A stretch of DNA of 64,000 bases from Ramlibacter montanisoli (GTDB lineage Bacteria > Pseudomonadota > Gammaproteobacteria > Burkholderiales > Burkholderiaceae_C). Of this stretch, positions 28,350-42,863 are shown piece by piece (position 1 is the stretch's first letter; each line of letters opens with the position of its first letter). A program made the translations under genes and the position numbers. The notes under the pieces were generated by a model, which searched no databases, was not told the DNA's origin, and worked only from the letters and a program-made list of their open reading frames with translations. The DNA lies in contig NZ_JABFCS010000001.1 of NCBI RefSeq assembly GCF_013087525.1, forward strand, positions 1,240,001 to 1,304,000, in the 5' to 3' direction.

Positions 28350-29619
28350 TGTCCATCCCCTGCCTCCCGATCGCACCCGCGGCGCCCCTGGCGCGCCGTT
28401 CCGCCCAGGCCCGCGTGGCCTGGGGCGCGAACGTGGTCACGGTCGGCGGGGACGCACCGGTGCGGGTGCAGTCGATGACCAACACCGACACGGTGGACGC
28501 GATCGGCACCGCGATCCAGGTCAAGGAACTGGCGATTGCCGGCAGCGAGCTGGTGCGCATCACGGTCAACACGCCGGAAGCCGCGCAGCAGGTGCCCTAC
28601 ATCCGCGAGCAGCTCGATCGCATGGGCATAGCCGTCCCGCTGATCGGCGACTTCCACTACAACGGCCACCGGCTGCTCACCGAGTTCCCGGATTGCGCGC
28701 AGGCGCTGTCCAAGTACCGCATCAACCCCGGCAACGTGGGCAAGGGCGACAAGAAGGACCGCCAGTTCGCGCAGATGATCGAGGCGGCCCTGAAGTGGGA
28801 CAAGCCGGTGCGCATCGGCGTCAACTGGGGCAGCCTGGACCAGGAACTGCTCGCGCAGTGATGGACGAGAACGCGCAGCGCGCCCAGCCCTGGGACGCGA
28901 AGCAGGTGATGTACGAGGCACTCATCACCTCCGCCATCGGCTCGGCGAAGCTGGCCGAGGAACTGGGCATGCGCCACGAGCAGGTGCTCCTGTCCTGCAA
29001 GGTCAGCGGCGTGCAGGACCTCGTCGCCGTCTACCGCGAGCTGGCGAAGCGCTGCGACTACCCGCTGCACCTGGGCCTGACCGAAGCCGGCATGGGCACC
29101 AAGGGCACGGTCGCTTCCTCGGTGGCGCTGGGCATCCTGCTGCAGGAAGGCATAGGCGACACCATCCGCGTCTCGCTCACGCCGCAGCCCGGCGAGTCGC
29201 GCACGCAGGAAGTGGTGATCGCCTCCGAAATCCTGCAGGCCCTGGGCCTGCGCAGCTTCGTGCCCAGCGTGACGGCCTGCCCGGGCTGCGGCCGCACCAC
29301 CAGCACCACCTTCCAGGAACTCGCCAAGCAGATCGACGATTTCCTGCGCGCCCAGATGCCCGTGTGGCGCGCGAAGTACCCCGGCGTCGAGACGATGAAG
29401 GTGGCCGTGATGGGCTGCATCGTCAACGGCCCCGGCGAGAGCAAGCATGCCGACATCGGCATCAGCCTGCCCGGCACGGGCGAGGCCCCCGCCGCCCCCG
29501 TCTTCATCGACGGGCAGAAGGCGATGACCCTGCGCGGCGAGAACATCGCGCGCGAGTTCCACCAGATCGTCGAGAACTACATCGAGAAGCGCTTCGGCCA
29601 CGTGGCCGAAACCGCCTGA
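28349..29619 (+). CDS. ispG: 4-hydroxy-3-methylbut-2-en-1-yl diphosphate synthase (frameshifted)
   Basis: IspG (GcpE), the penultimate enzyme of the MEP isoprenoid pathway, a 4Fe-4S protein. The N-terminal TIM-barrel part has [20 protein letters not shown] and [15 protein letters not shown]. The C-terminal part has the cluster cysteines in [19 protein letters not shown] and [18 protein letters not shown]. An early stop appears at 28859-28861 (LLAQ then TGA); the protein continues one frame away as [17 protein letters not shown], so one base is missing at about 28855-28862. The gene is normally essential, which argues for a sequence error. The start overlaps the rodZ stop (TGATG). Confidence 0.94.
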
Positions 29620-29624
29620 GCGAC

Positions 29625-30985
29625 ATGACCACAGAGAACCAGACCGCCGCGAAGAAGGCGGAGAAGCTCGTTGCCGTCAAGGGCATGAACGACATCCTGC
29701 CGCCCTCCGTGCCGCGCACGGAGAAGCTGCCCGACTCGGCGCTGTGGCAATGGTTCGAGACCGCCGTGCGCACCGTGATGGGCCGCTACGGCTACCAGTA
29801 CCTGCTGACGCCGATCGTCGAGCCCACCTCGCTGTTCGTGCGCGGCCTGGGCGAGGTGACCGACATCGTCGAGAAGGAGATGTATTCCTTCGTCGATTCC
29901 ATGAACGGGGACCGCCTGACGCTGCGCCCCGAGGCCACCGCCGGCATCGTGCGCGCCATGAACGAGCACAACGCCCTCTACAACGGGCCGCTGCGCCTGT
30001 GGACGGTGGGCCCGATGTTCCGCCACGAGCGCCCGCAGAAAGGCCGCTACCGCCAGTTCCACCAGCTGGACGTCGAGGCCCTGGGCTTCGCCGGTCCCGA
30101 CGTGGACGCCGAGATGATCCTGATGGCCCGCGCCCTGTGGCGCGAATTGGGCCTGGTCGAGGGCGAGCACGTGCGGCTGGAGATCAACAGCCTGGGCCAG
30201 GCCGAGGAGCGGCGCGCGCACCGCGAGGCGCTGGTGCGCTATTTCGAGCAGCACGCGGGCGTGCTGGACGAGGACGCGAAGCGCCGCCTGCACAGCAACC
30301 CGCTGCGCATCCTGGACAGCAAGAACCCGGCGCTGCAGTCGATGATCGAGGGCGCGCCCAAGCTGCTGGAGTTCCTGGGCGATGCCTCGCTGGCGCACTT
30401 CGACGCCGTGCGGGCGACGCTCGACGCGGTGGGCCTGCAGTACCGCGTCAACCCGCGCCTGGTGCGCGGCATGGACTACTACAACCTCACCGTGTTCGAG
30501 TGGGTGACCGAGCAGCTCGGCTCGCAGGGCACGGTGTGCGGCGGCGGCCGCTACGACGGCCTGATCGAGCAGCTGGGGGCAAGCCGGCGCCCGCCGTGGG
30601 CTTCGGCCTGGGCATCGAGCGCCTGCTGCTGCTGCTGCAGGAACTCAAGCTGCCGGTGCCCGACGCCGCCCCCGACGTTTACGCCGTGGTGCCCGCGGGC
30701 GCGCCGCTGCCCCAGGTCATCGCCACGCTGGAGGCGCTGCGCGCCGCCGGCGTGCGGGTGCTGCAGCATGCCGGCGGCCGCGATGGCGCGGGCAGCATGA
30801 AGTCCCAGTTCAAGCGGGCGGACGCCAGCGGCGCCCGCTTCGCGCTGGTCTTCGGGCCCGACGAACTGGCCCAGGGCATGGTCACGGTCAAGCCGCTGCG
30901 CGACGCCGGCGGCGCCCAGGAATTGCGCCCCCTGGACGCAGCGCAAGCCTGGGCCGCCACACTAAAACTACAATCCGCCGCTTGA
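29625..30985 (+). CDS. hisS: Histidyl-tRNA synthetase (frameshifted)
   Basis: Class II aminoacyl-tRNA synthetase that charges tRNA-His. Motif 1 region ([19 protein letters not shown]), motif 2 ([20 protein letters not shown]), the histidine-A motif ([15 protein letters not shown]) and motif 3 ([13 protein letters not shown]) are all present, followed by the anticodon-binding domain. A one-base loss in the G5 run at 30575-30579 separates YDGLIEQLG from [15 protein letters not shown]. The last codons (CTA AAA CTA CAA) are unlike the rest of the gene and coincide with a possible promoter for the next gene. Essential gene, so the break is very likely an error. Confidence 0.95.
30969..30974 (+). 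promoter_or_regulatory. Candidate -10 element for yfgM-bamB-der at the end of hisS
   Basis: TACAAT in AAACTACAATCCGCC, inside the last codons of hisS and 23 nt before the next ATG. The local AT-rich, rare-codon composition is unusual for this genome and suggests selection on the DNA rather than the protein. Confidence 0.3.
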
Positions 30986-30997
30986 ACTGAGCACCAC

Positions 30998-31672
30998 ATG
31001 GCACGACACCTCGACCTCGAAGAACAGGAACAGCTTGACGAGCTCAAGCACTTCTGGAACCAGTACGGCAACCTCATCACGTGGTTCCTGATCGCCGTGG
31101 CCGGCGCGTTCGCCGCCTGGAACGGCTGGCAGTACTGGCAGCGCTCGCAGGCCGTGCAGGCCTCGGTGCTGTACGACGAGGTGGAACGTGCCACCGCCAG
31201 CGGCGACACCGCGCGCGTGGAGCAGGCCTTCAAGGACATCCAGGACAAGTTCGGCCGCACCACCTACGCGCAGCAGGCCGGCCTGCTGGCCGGCAAGGTG
31301 CTGGCCGACAAGGGCAAGACCGATGCCGCCCGGTCCGCCCTGCAGTGGGTGGCGGGCAGTTCCTCCGACGAGGGCTACCAGGCACTGGCGCGCCTGCGCC
31401 TGGCGGCGCTGCTGGTGGAGGCGAAGTCCTATGACGAGGCCCTGAAGCACCTGAACGCCGGCCTGCCCAAGGAGTTCGAGCCGCTGGCGGCGGACCGCCG
31501 CGGCGACATCTACAACCTGCAGGGCAGGAAGGACCTGGCCAAGCAGGAGTACCTGAAGGCCTGGCAGGGCTTCACCGCCGACACCGAATACCGCTCGCTG
31601 ATCGAGGTCAAGCTGACCGCGCTGGGCGCCGAGGTGCCCACGGCCAAGCGGGCGGAAAGCGCGAAGTCATGA
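30998..31672 (+). CDS. yfgM: YfgM-like membrane-anchored TPR protein
   Basis: YfgM-family (UPF0070) protein of 224 residues: a short cytoplasmic head (ARHLDLEEQEQLDELKHFWN), one transmembrane helix (about 25-45, LITWFLIAVAGAFAAW) and a periplasmic TPR-like domain (TYAQQAGLLAGKVLADKGKT and on). In E. coli it works with PpiD at the Sec translocon. The stop overlaps the start of bamB (ATGA at 31669-31672). The yfgM-bamB-der order is conserved across beta- and gammaproteobacteria. Confidence 0.88.
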   Translation: MARHLDLEEQEQLDELKHFWNQYGNLITWFLIAVAGAFAAWNGWQYWQRSQAVQASVLYDEVERATASGDTARVEQAFKDIQDKFGRTTYAQQAGLLAGKVLADKGKTDAARSALQWVAGSSSDEGYQALARLRLAALLVEAKSYDEALKHLNAGLPKEFEPLAADRRGDIYNLQGRKDLAKQEYLKAWQGFTADTEYRSLIEVKLTALGAEVPTAKRAESAKS

Positions 31673-32825
31673 AGCGGCGCGTGAGCCTCGCCGCGACGCG
31701 CGCCGCCCTGGCCGGAGCCCTGCTTTCCGTGCTGGCCGGCTGCGCCTTCCTGCCCGCGGGCATGGGCGGCACGGTGGAAAAGCCGAAGCCGGCCGAACTG
31801 CAGGCCAACCCGAACCTGCTGGGCGTGCGCCCGGCCTGGAACGCGAAGCTCGGCAAGGTCGATTTCCCGCTGGTGGTGGCCGTCAGCGGCAACGTCGCCG
31901 CGATCGCTGCCAGCGACGGCACGGTGGTCGGCCTGGAGGCCAGCACCGGCCGCGAGCAGTGGCGCGGCAGCGCCGGCGGGCCGCTGGCCGCCGGCGTCGG
32001 CTTCGACGGCAGCACCGCCGCCGTGGTCACGCGTGGCAACGAGGTCGTGGCCTTCGCCAGCGGCCGGGAAGTGTGGCGCCAGAAGCTGCACGCCCTGTCG
32101 TACACCGCCCCGCTGGTGGCGGGCGCGCGGGTGTTCGTGCTGGCCGCCGACCGTTCCGTCACCGCCTACGACGGCGGCACCGGCCGGCGCCTGTGGTCGC
32201 AGCAGCGCACCGGCGACCCGCTGGTGCTGCGCCAGGCCGGGGTGATCCTGGCCGTGGGCGACACGCTGGTCGTGGGGCAGGGCGGCCGCCTCGTGGGCCT
32301 GAACCCCTGAACGGCACGGTGCGCTGGGAATCGACCCTGGCCAGCGCGCGCGGCATCAACGACGTCGAGCGCCTGGTGGACCTGGTGGGCCGCGTCAGCC
32401 GGGTCGGTGACTCGGTGTGCGCCCGTGCCTTCCAGGCGGCCGTCGGCTGCGTCGATGCCGGCCGCGGCCAGCTGCAATGGACGCAGCGCGCCGATGGCGT
32501 CGATGGCGTGCACGGCGACGCCGCCAACGTGTTCGGCACCGAGCGCGACGGCAAGGTCGCGTCCTGGCGGCGCGACAACGGCCAGCGCGCCTGGACCACC
32601 GACCGCCTGCTGCATCGCGGCGTCGGCAGCCCGCTGGCGCTGGGCCGCTCGGTCGTGGTCGGCGACGGCTTCGGCTTCCTGCACCTGCTGTCCCGCGAGG
32701 ACGGCACGCTGCTCAACCGGCTGACCACCGATGGCTCCGCGATCGTCGCGGCCCCGGTGGCGGCGGGCAACACGCTGATCGCCGTGACGGCGAACGGCGG
32801 CGTGTACGCCTTCGTTCCCGAGTAA
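31669..32825 (+). CDS. bamB: Outer membrane assembly lipoprotein BamB (frameshifted)
   Basis: WD40-like eight-bladed propeller lipoprotein of the BAM complex. It has a signal peptide with lipobox VLAGCAF and repeated PQQ-type propeller blades ([59 protein letters not shown]). The first frame stops at 32307-32309 after RLVGLNP. The next blade ([20 protein letters not shown]) is one frame away, so one base is missing at 32303-32308 (expected NPLNGTVRW). Corrected length of about 385 residues is standard. It is followed by der after 11 nt. Confidence 0.92.
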
Positions 32826-32836
32826 AGAAAAACAAG

Positions 32837-34173
32837 ATGAAGCCGGTGATGGCCCTGGTCGGCCGACCCAACGTGGGCAAGTCGACGCTGTTCAACCGGC
32901 TGACCAAGTCGCGCGACGCGATCGTGGCGGACTTCGCGGGCCTCACCCGCGACCGCCACTACGGCAACGCCAAGCACGGCCGCTACGAGTTCATCGTCAT
33001 CGACACCGGCGGCTTCGAGCCCACGGCGGAGAGCGGCATCTACAAGGAGATGGCCAAGCAGACCAAGCAGGCCGTCGCCGAGGCCGACGTCGTGGTGTTC
33101 GTGGTGGACGCGCGCGGCGGCCTGTCCGCGCAGGACCACGACATCGCCAACTACCTGCGCAAGCTGGGCAAGCCCACCGTGCTGGCGGCCAACAAGGCCG
33201 AGGGCATGCTGGAAGGCGTGCAGCTGTCCGAGTTCTACGAGCTGGGGCTGGGCGAGGTGAACCCGGTCTCGGCGGCGCACGGGCAGGGCATCCGCAGCCT
33301 GGTGGACGCCGCCCTCGACCCGCTGAACCTCCCGGAAGAAGACGAGGCGGCGGACGAGCAGCAAAGCGGCATCATCAAGCTGGCCGTCGCCGGCCGGCCC
33401 AACGTCGGCAAGTCCACGCTGATCAACGTCTGGCTGGGCGAGGAGCGGCTGGTCGCCTTCGACCTGCCCGGGACCACGCGCGACGCGATCTCGGTGCCCT
33501 TCGAGCGCAACGGCCAGAAGTTCGAGCTGATCGACACCGCCGGGCTGCGCCGCAAGGGCAAGGTGTTCGAGGCGATCGAGAAGTTCTCGGTGGTCAAGAC
33601 GCTGCAGGCGATCGAGTCGGCCAACGTCGTGCTGCTGCTGCTGGACGCCACGCAGGGCGTGACCGACCAGGACGCCCACATCGCCGGCTACATCCTGGAG
33701 TCCGGCCGCGCGGTGGTGCTGGCGATCAACAAGTGGGACGCGGTCGACGAGTACAACCGCGAGCTGGTGCGCCGCCAGGTCGAACAGCGGCTGCCCTTCC
33801 TGAAGTTCGCCGATCTGCACTTCATCTCCGCGCAAAAGCGCCAAGGCATCGGTCCGCTGTGGAACTCGATCATCCAGGCCTACAAGTCCGCCATGGTCAA
33901 GATGACCACGCCGGTGCTCACGCGGCTGGTGCAGGAGGCGGTGCAGTTCCAGTCGCCCAAGCGCGCCGGCATGTTCCGCCCCAAGCTGCGCTACGCGCAC
34001 CAGGGCGGCATGAACCCCCGGTCATCGTGGTCCACGGCAACTCGCTGGAACATGTGACCGATGCGTACAAGCGTTTCCTCGAGGGGCGCTTCCGCAAGGA
34101 GTTCAAGCTGGTGGGCACGCCCCTGCGCATCGAGATGCGCACCTCCAAGAATCCGTACGCGGACAAGGAATAA
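32837..34173 (+). CDS. der: Ribosome-associated GTPase Der (EngA; frameshifted near C-terminus)
   Basis: Double-GTPase needed for 50S subunit maturation. Two complete G domains are present: first with [22 protein letters not shown] and NKAEG, second with [25 protein letters not shown] and NKWDAVD. A KH-like domain follows. One C seems missing in the C5 run at 34015-34019: HQGGMNPP should continue [20 protein letters not shown], which lies in the next frame and ends at 34173. Der is essential in most bacteria, so a real break is unlikely. The gene is followed by a hairpin and hfq. Confidence 0.95.
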
Positions 34174-34181
34174 ACGGGGAG

Positions 34182-34197
34182 GGCGGAACTTTCCGCC
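34182..34197. terminator. Hairpin downstream of der
   Basis: GGCGGAA-CT-TTCCGCC is a perfect 7-bp inverted repeat starting 8 nt after the der stop. Only a weak T-rich stretch (CTTGATTT) follows 9 nt later, so termination would be partial at best. Confidence 0.4.
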
Positions 34198-34305
34198 GCC
34201 CGCCGGTCTTGATTTCCGCCCGAACGGATGCAACTGGGCAGCCACAGCGTCCGGCTTGCTGTGGTAATGTGCAAGTTCCAACAACGCCGGAACACGGAGA
34301 ATATC

Positions 34306-34554
34306 GTGAGCAACAAAGGGCAACTACTACAAGACCCCTTCCTGAACACCCTGCGGCGCGAGCACGTACCGGTGTCCATCTACCTGGTCAACGGCATCAA
34401 GCTGCAGGGCCAGATCGAATCCTTCGACCAGTACGTCGTCCTGCTGCGCAACACCGTGACGCAGATGGTGTACAAGCACGCGATCTCCACCATCGTCCCG
34501 GGCCGCGCCGTCAACTTCTCGCCCGCCGAGACCGGGGAAGGCGCCCCGACCTGA
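34306..34554 (+). CDS. hfq: RNA chaperone Hfq
   Basis: Sm-like hexameric RNA chaperone that pairs small RNAs with mRNAs. The 82-residue protein shows the Sm1 motif ([20 protein letters not shown]) and Sm2 motif ([11 protein letters not shown]) and the proximal-face residues QDPFLN. The tail after Sm2 is short, as in other betaproteobacteria. It uses a GTG start 7 nt after GGAGA; there is no ATG in frame close by that fits the family. The hfq-hflX-hflK-hflC order is the classical one. Confidence 0.97.
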   Translation: MSNKGQLLQDPFLNTLRREHVPVSIYLVNGIKLQGQIESFDQYVVLLRNTVTQMVYKHAISTIVPGRAVNFSPAETGEGAPT

Positions 34555-34618
34555 CGCCGCCCCGGCCACCCCGCCCGCCCGCGCGGGCCCTGTCCTGTCG
34601 TCCCTCCTGGTTGCCGGT

Positions 34619-35804
34619 TTGACCGAATCCCCCGAACGCCCGGCCGCCGCCACCATCCTGGTGGGGGTGGACCTGGGCCTGCCCCATTTCGACGCCGAAC
34701 TCGAGGAACTGGGCCTGCTCGCCCAGACTGCGGGCATGGACCCGGTCGCCCGCGTCGCCTGCAAGCGCAAGGCGCCCGACGCCGCCCTGTTCGTGGGCCG
34801 CGGCAAGGCGGACGAGATCAAGCAGCTGGCCGAGGAAACCGGCGCCAGCGAGATCCTGTTCGACCAGTCGCTCAGCCCCGCGCAGCAGCGCAACCTGGAG
34901 CGGCACATGGGCCTGCCGGTGAACGACCGGACCCTGCTGATCCTGGAGATCTTCGCCCAGCGCGCCCGCAGCCACGAGGGCAAGCTGCAGGTGGAGCTGG
35001 CGCGCCTGCAGTACCTCAGCACCCGGCTGGTGCGGCGCTGGTCGCACCTGGAGCGCCAGACCGGCGGCGCCGGCGTGCGCGGCGGCCCGGGCGAAAAGCA
35101 GATCGAACTGGACCGGCGGATGATCGACGACTCGATCAAGCGCACGCGCGAACGCCTGGTGAAGGTCAAGCGCCAGCGCGCCACCCAGCGCCGCCAGCGC
35201 GAGCGCCGCGAGACCTTCAACATCTCGCTGGTGGGCTACACCAACGCCGGCAAGTCCACCCTGTTCAACGCCCTGGTGAAGGCCCGGGCGTACGCGGCCG
35301 ACCAGCTGTTCGCCACCCTGGACACCACCACCCGCCCGCCAGCTTTACCTGCAGGACAGCGAGGGCACCAGCGGCACCACCGGGCGCTCGGTCTCCCTGT
35401 CGGACACGGTCGGCTTCATCCGCGACCTGCCGCACGGCCTGATCGACGCCTTCCAGGCCACGCTGCAGGAAGCCGCGGACGCCGACCTGCTGCTGCACGT
35501 GGTGGACGCGGCCAACCCGCACCACCCGGAGCAGATCGCCGAGGTGCAGCGGGTGCTGCACGAGATCGGCGCCGCGGAGGTGCCGCAGCTGCTGGTCTTC
35601 AACAAGACCGACATGCTCGACCCGGCGCAGCGGCCGCGCAACCTCGTGGACAGCTTCGAGGTCGAGGGGGCGCAGCTGCCGCGGGTTTTCGTCAGCAGCC
35701 GGACCGGCGACGGCCTGCCCGAGCTGCGCCGCGAGCTCGTCCGCATCGTTTCCGCCACCGCGGCCGCCCAGGCGAGCGCCGGTGCAACTCCTGGCTCATC
35801 CTGA
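34619..35804 (+). CDS. hflX: Ribosome-splitting GTPase HflX (frameshifted)
   Basis: GTPase that splits stalled or heat-damaged ribosomes. The N-terminal HflX domain (ALFVGRGKADEIKQLAEETG, EILFDQSLSPAQQRNLER), a helical coiled coil with GGPGEKQIELDRR, and the G domain with VGYTNAGKSTLFNAL are clear. After TLDTTTR at 35331-35341 the frame moves forward by one (apparent gain of one C, or loss of two bases) and continues QLYLQDSEG to SLSDTVGFIRDLPHGLIDAF and NKTDM. The start is a TTG at 34619 with a weak ribosome binding site. A short extra segment (EGTSGTTG) lies before the G3 motif. Confidence 0.92.
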
Positions 35805-35820
35805 ACTCAAGCTGTTTGGG

Positions 35821-35826
35821 CACAAT
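35821..35826 (+). promoter_or_regulatory. Candidate -10 element of hflK
   Basis: CACAAT in GGGCACAATGCGG, 34 nt before the hflK ATG, in the short gap after hflX. Similar to the elements before sucA and hisZ. No clear -35. Confidence 0.3.
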
Positions 35827-35860
35827 GCGGCTGCCGACCACCGAAAGAGAAAACGAACGA

Positions 35861-37203
35861 ATGAACCTTTCCTTCCGCAGCCTGAACTTTGCAGGGCTGA
35901 GAGGCCGCATCCGCGGGATGTTCAACCTGAACGATCCCCGCTGGGGGCGCGGCGGCGAAGACAAGAACGACGGCCAGCGCAACAACGATGGCAAGGGCCC
36001 GAACCAGGGCCCGCCGGACCTGGACGAGCTGTGGCGTGACTTCAACCGCAAGCTGGGCGGGCTGTTCGGCGGCCGCCGCGGCGGCGGCGGCAATGGCGGC
36101 TTCGGGGGGGCGGCGGCAACGGCGGCAACTTCCAGCCGGACCTCAAGAGCGCCGGCGTCGGCGCCGGTCTGATCGCCGTGGTCGTGGTCGTCATCTGGAT
36201 GGGCACCGGCATCTTCATCGTGCAGGAAGGCCAGCAGGCGGTGATCACGCGCTTCGGCAAGTACAGCGCGACCGTCGGCGCCGGCTTCAACTGGCGCCTG
36301 CCGTACCCGATCGAGCGCCACGACACGCTGAACGTGACCCAGATCCGTTCGGTGGACGTCGGCCGCGACAACGTCATCCGCGCCACCGGCCTCAAGGAGT
36401 CGGCGATGCTGACGGAGGACGAGAACATCGTCGAGATCAAGTTCGCGGTGCAGTACCGCCTGAACGACGCGCGCGCCTGGCTGTTCGAGAGCAAGAACCC
36501 GCAGGAAGCCGTGGTGCAGGCGGCGGCCGAGACCGCGGTGCGCGAGGTGGTCGGCAAGATGCGCATGGACACGGCGCTGGCCGAGGAACGCGACCAGATC
36601 GGCCCGCGCGTGCGCGTGCTGATGCAGCAGATCCTGGACCGCTACAAGATCGGCGCCGAAGTGGTCGGCATCAACCTGCAGCAAGGCGGCGTGCGCCCGC
36701 CCGAGCAGGTACAGGCGGCCTTCGACGACGTGCTGCGCGCCGCGCAGGAGCGCGAACGGGCCAAGAACGAGGCCCAGGCCTATGCCAACGACGTGATCCC
36801 GCGCGCTGTGGGCGCGGCCTCGCGCCTGGCGCAGGAGGCGGAAGGCTACAAGGCGCGCATCGTCGCGCAGGCCCAGGGTGACGGCCAGCGCTTCAAGCTG
36901 CTGCTCACCGAATACCAGCGCGCGCCGCAGGTGACGCGCGACCGGCTCTACCTGGAAAGCATGCAGCAGATCTACAGCAACGTGACCAAGGTGATGGTGG
37001 AGACCCGCCAGGGCGGCAACAACATGCTGTTCCTGCCGCTGGACCGCATCCTGCAGCAGGTCAGCGCGGGCGGCATGGCCGCCGCGCCGGAGGCTCCCGC
37101 CGCGCCGGTGCCGTCCACCACGGCCCCGCCGGCCTCGTCATCGGCGGCCGATGCCGCCCGCAACCGCGAGAACGCCCGCGGCCGCGAAAGGGAGACCCGC
37201 TGA
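35861..37203 (+). CDS. hflK: Membrane protease regulator HflK (frameshifted in Gly run)
   Basis: SPFH-domain protein that, with HflC, forms a cage around FtsH and modulates its proteolysis. The N-terminus is cytoplasmic with a Gly-rich stretch, followed by one transmembrane helix (LIAVVVVVIWMGTGIFIV) and the SPFH domain (EGQQAVITRFGKYSATVGAG). A helical region ends in an Ala/Pro-rich tail. The G7 run at 36104-36110 should have eight Gs: the reading FGGGGGNGGNFQPDLKSAGV is recovered one frame later. The stop overlaps the hflC ATG (TGATG). Confidence 0.93.
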
Positions 37204-38129
37204 TGAACCGCATCGGATTGATCGTCACCTCGCTGCTGGTCGCGCTCGCGCTGCTCAGCTCCATGCTGTTCGTGGTGGACCAGCGCCAGTTCGGCGTGGT
37301 CTACGCCCTGGGCCAGGTCAAGGAAGTGATCAGCGAGCCCGGCCTGAAATTCAAGCTGCCGCCCCCGCTGCAGAACGTCAGCTACATCGACAAGCGCCTG
37401 CTCACGCTGGACAGCGTCGACACCGAGCCCATGCTCACGCTGGAAAAGCAGCGCGTGGTGATCGACTGGTACGTGCGCTGGCGCATCACCGACCCGCTGG
37501 CCTACATCCGCAACGTCGGCCTGGACGAGGCCGCCGGCGCCAACCAGCTCAATCGCGTGGTGCGCAACGCCTTCCAGGAGGAGATCAACCGCCGCACCGT
37601 GCGCGAGCTGCTGTCCTCCCGGCGCGAGCAGCTGATGCAGGACGTGCGGCGCGAGGTGCTGGAAGTGGTCAAGGGCACCAAGCCCTGGGGCATCGACATC
37701 ATCGACGTGCGCATCACGCGCGCCGACTACGTGGACGCGATCACCGAGTCCGTGTACCGCCGCATGGAAGCCGAACGCAAGCGCGTGGCCAACGAACTGC
37801 GCTCCACCGGCGCGGCCGAGGGCGAGAAGATCCGCGCCGACGCCGACCGCCAGCGCGAGGTGGCCGTGGCCAACGCCTACCGCGAGGCGCAGAAGGTCAA
37901 GGGCGAGGGCGACGCGCTGGCCGCCTCCACCTACGCCGAGGCCTTCGGGCGCGACCCGCAGTTCGCGCAGTTCTACCGCAGCCTGGAAGCGTACAAGGCG
38001 AGCTTCGCCAAGAAGAGCGACGTGCTGGTGGTCGACCCGTCCGGCACCGAGTTCTTCCGCGCCTTCCGCGGCGGCATGTCCGGTGGCGGCGGCGGCGCAC
38101 CGGCGGCAAATTCCGCACCGCGGCGCTAA
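37203..38129 (+). CDS. hflC: Membrane protease regulator HflC
   Basis: Partner of HflK in the FtsH-HflKC complex of the inner membrane. The 308-residue protein begins with a signal-anchor helix (IGLIVTSLLVALALLSSMLF) and continues into the SPFH domain (DQRQFGVVYALGQVKEVISE) and a long helix (EAERKRVANELRSTGAAEGE). It ends in a short Gly/Ala tail. ATG follows GGGAGACCCGCTG. No frameshift. The next gene starts 8 nt after its stop. Confidence 0.96.
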   Translation: MNRIGLIVTSLLVALALLSSMLFVVDQRQFGVVYALGQVKEVISEPGLKFKLPPPLQNVSYIDKRLLTLDSVDTEPMLTLEKQRVVIDWYVRWRITDPLAYIRNVGLDEAAGANQLNRVVRNAFQEEINRRTVRELLSSRREQLMQDVRREVLEVVKGTKPWGIDIIDVRITRADYVDAITESVYRRMEAERKRVANELRSTGAAEGEKIRADADRQREVAVANAYREAQKVKGEGDALAASTYAEAFGRDPQFAQFYRSLEAYKASFAKKSDVLVVDPSGTEFFRAFRGGMSGGGGGAPAANSAPRR

Positions 38130-38137
38130 GGGCGCCC

Positions 38138-38326
38138 TTGGACTCCGACGTCCTCTGGGCGGCGCTGGCGCTGGTGCTGGTGTTCGAGGGGCTGTTCCCC
38201 TTCCTCTCGCCCAGCGGCTGGCGCAGCACCTTCATGCGCCTGACGCAGCTGAAGGACGGCCAGCTGCGCTTCTTCGGGCTCACGAGCATCCTCTTGGGAC
38301 TGGTGACGCTCTGGCTGATTTCGTAG
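38138..38326 (+). CDS. DUF2065 family small membrane protein
   Basis: Small two-helix membrane protein of 62 residues, matching the DUF2065 family that regularly follows hflC in betaproteobacteria. The helices are VLWAALALVLVFEGLFPFL and FFGLTSILLGLVTLWLIS, separated by the family segment SGWRSTFMRLTQLKDGQLR. The start is a TTG with an AAGGG ribosome binding site 6 nt before it. Its stop codon lies in the left end of a palindromic element. Function unknown; position suggests a role near HflKC. Confidence 0.85.
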   Translation: MDSDVLWAALALVLVFEGLFPFLSPSGWRSTFMRLTQLKDGQLRFFGLTSILLGLVTLWLIS

Positions 38327-38389
38327 GCTGGTGGTGAGCAAAGCGAACCCCAGCGCTGGGGTGCCGCTTCGCTCGCACCGCCAGCCTAC
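38323..38389. repeat. REP-like palindrome after DUF2065
   Basis: A 67-bp imperfect palindrome. The outer ends are GTAGGCTGG and CCAGCCTAC, and the centre is ACCCCAGC-GCTGGGGT. Most of the length can pair with a few mismatches and bulges. It resembles two head-to-head copies of the half-unit seen at 43668-43729. It may end the hflKC transcript or protect its 3' end. Confidence 0.7.
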
Positions 38390-38438
38390 GACTCCCGGCG
38401 CTTGCCATCGAGCAGGCCAGCCGTAAGCCCCAGGCCGG

Positions 38439-38444
38439 TACAAT
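38439..38444 (+). promoter_or_regulatory. Candidate -10 element of hisZ
   Basis: TACAAT in CCGGTACAATCCCCG, 26 nt before the hisZ ATG, which has no ribosome binding site. No -35 of consensus quality is seen. Confidence 0.45.
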
Positions 38445-38470
38445 CCCCGTTTTAACAGCCCCCGTTCCCC

Positions 38471-42805
<4,335 letters not shown>

Positions 42806-42863
42806 TCCCGGATGGGCCGCGCGGGGGCGCGCGGCTACCCTGGGGCAGGAGGGCCCCCGCCGC

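Noticed and set aside
30570-30590. Programmed frameshifting in hisS or the other broken genes
   Set aside because: Slippery sites and stimulating structures are not seen, and the same kind of change occurs in two dozen unrelated genes; sequence error explains all.
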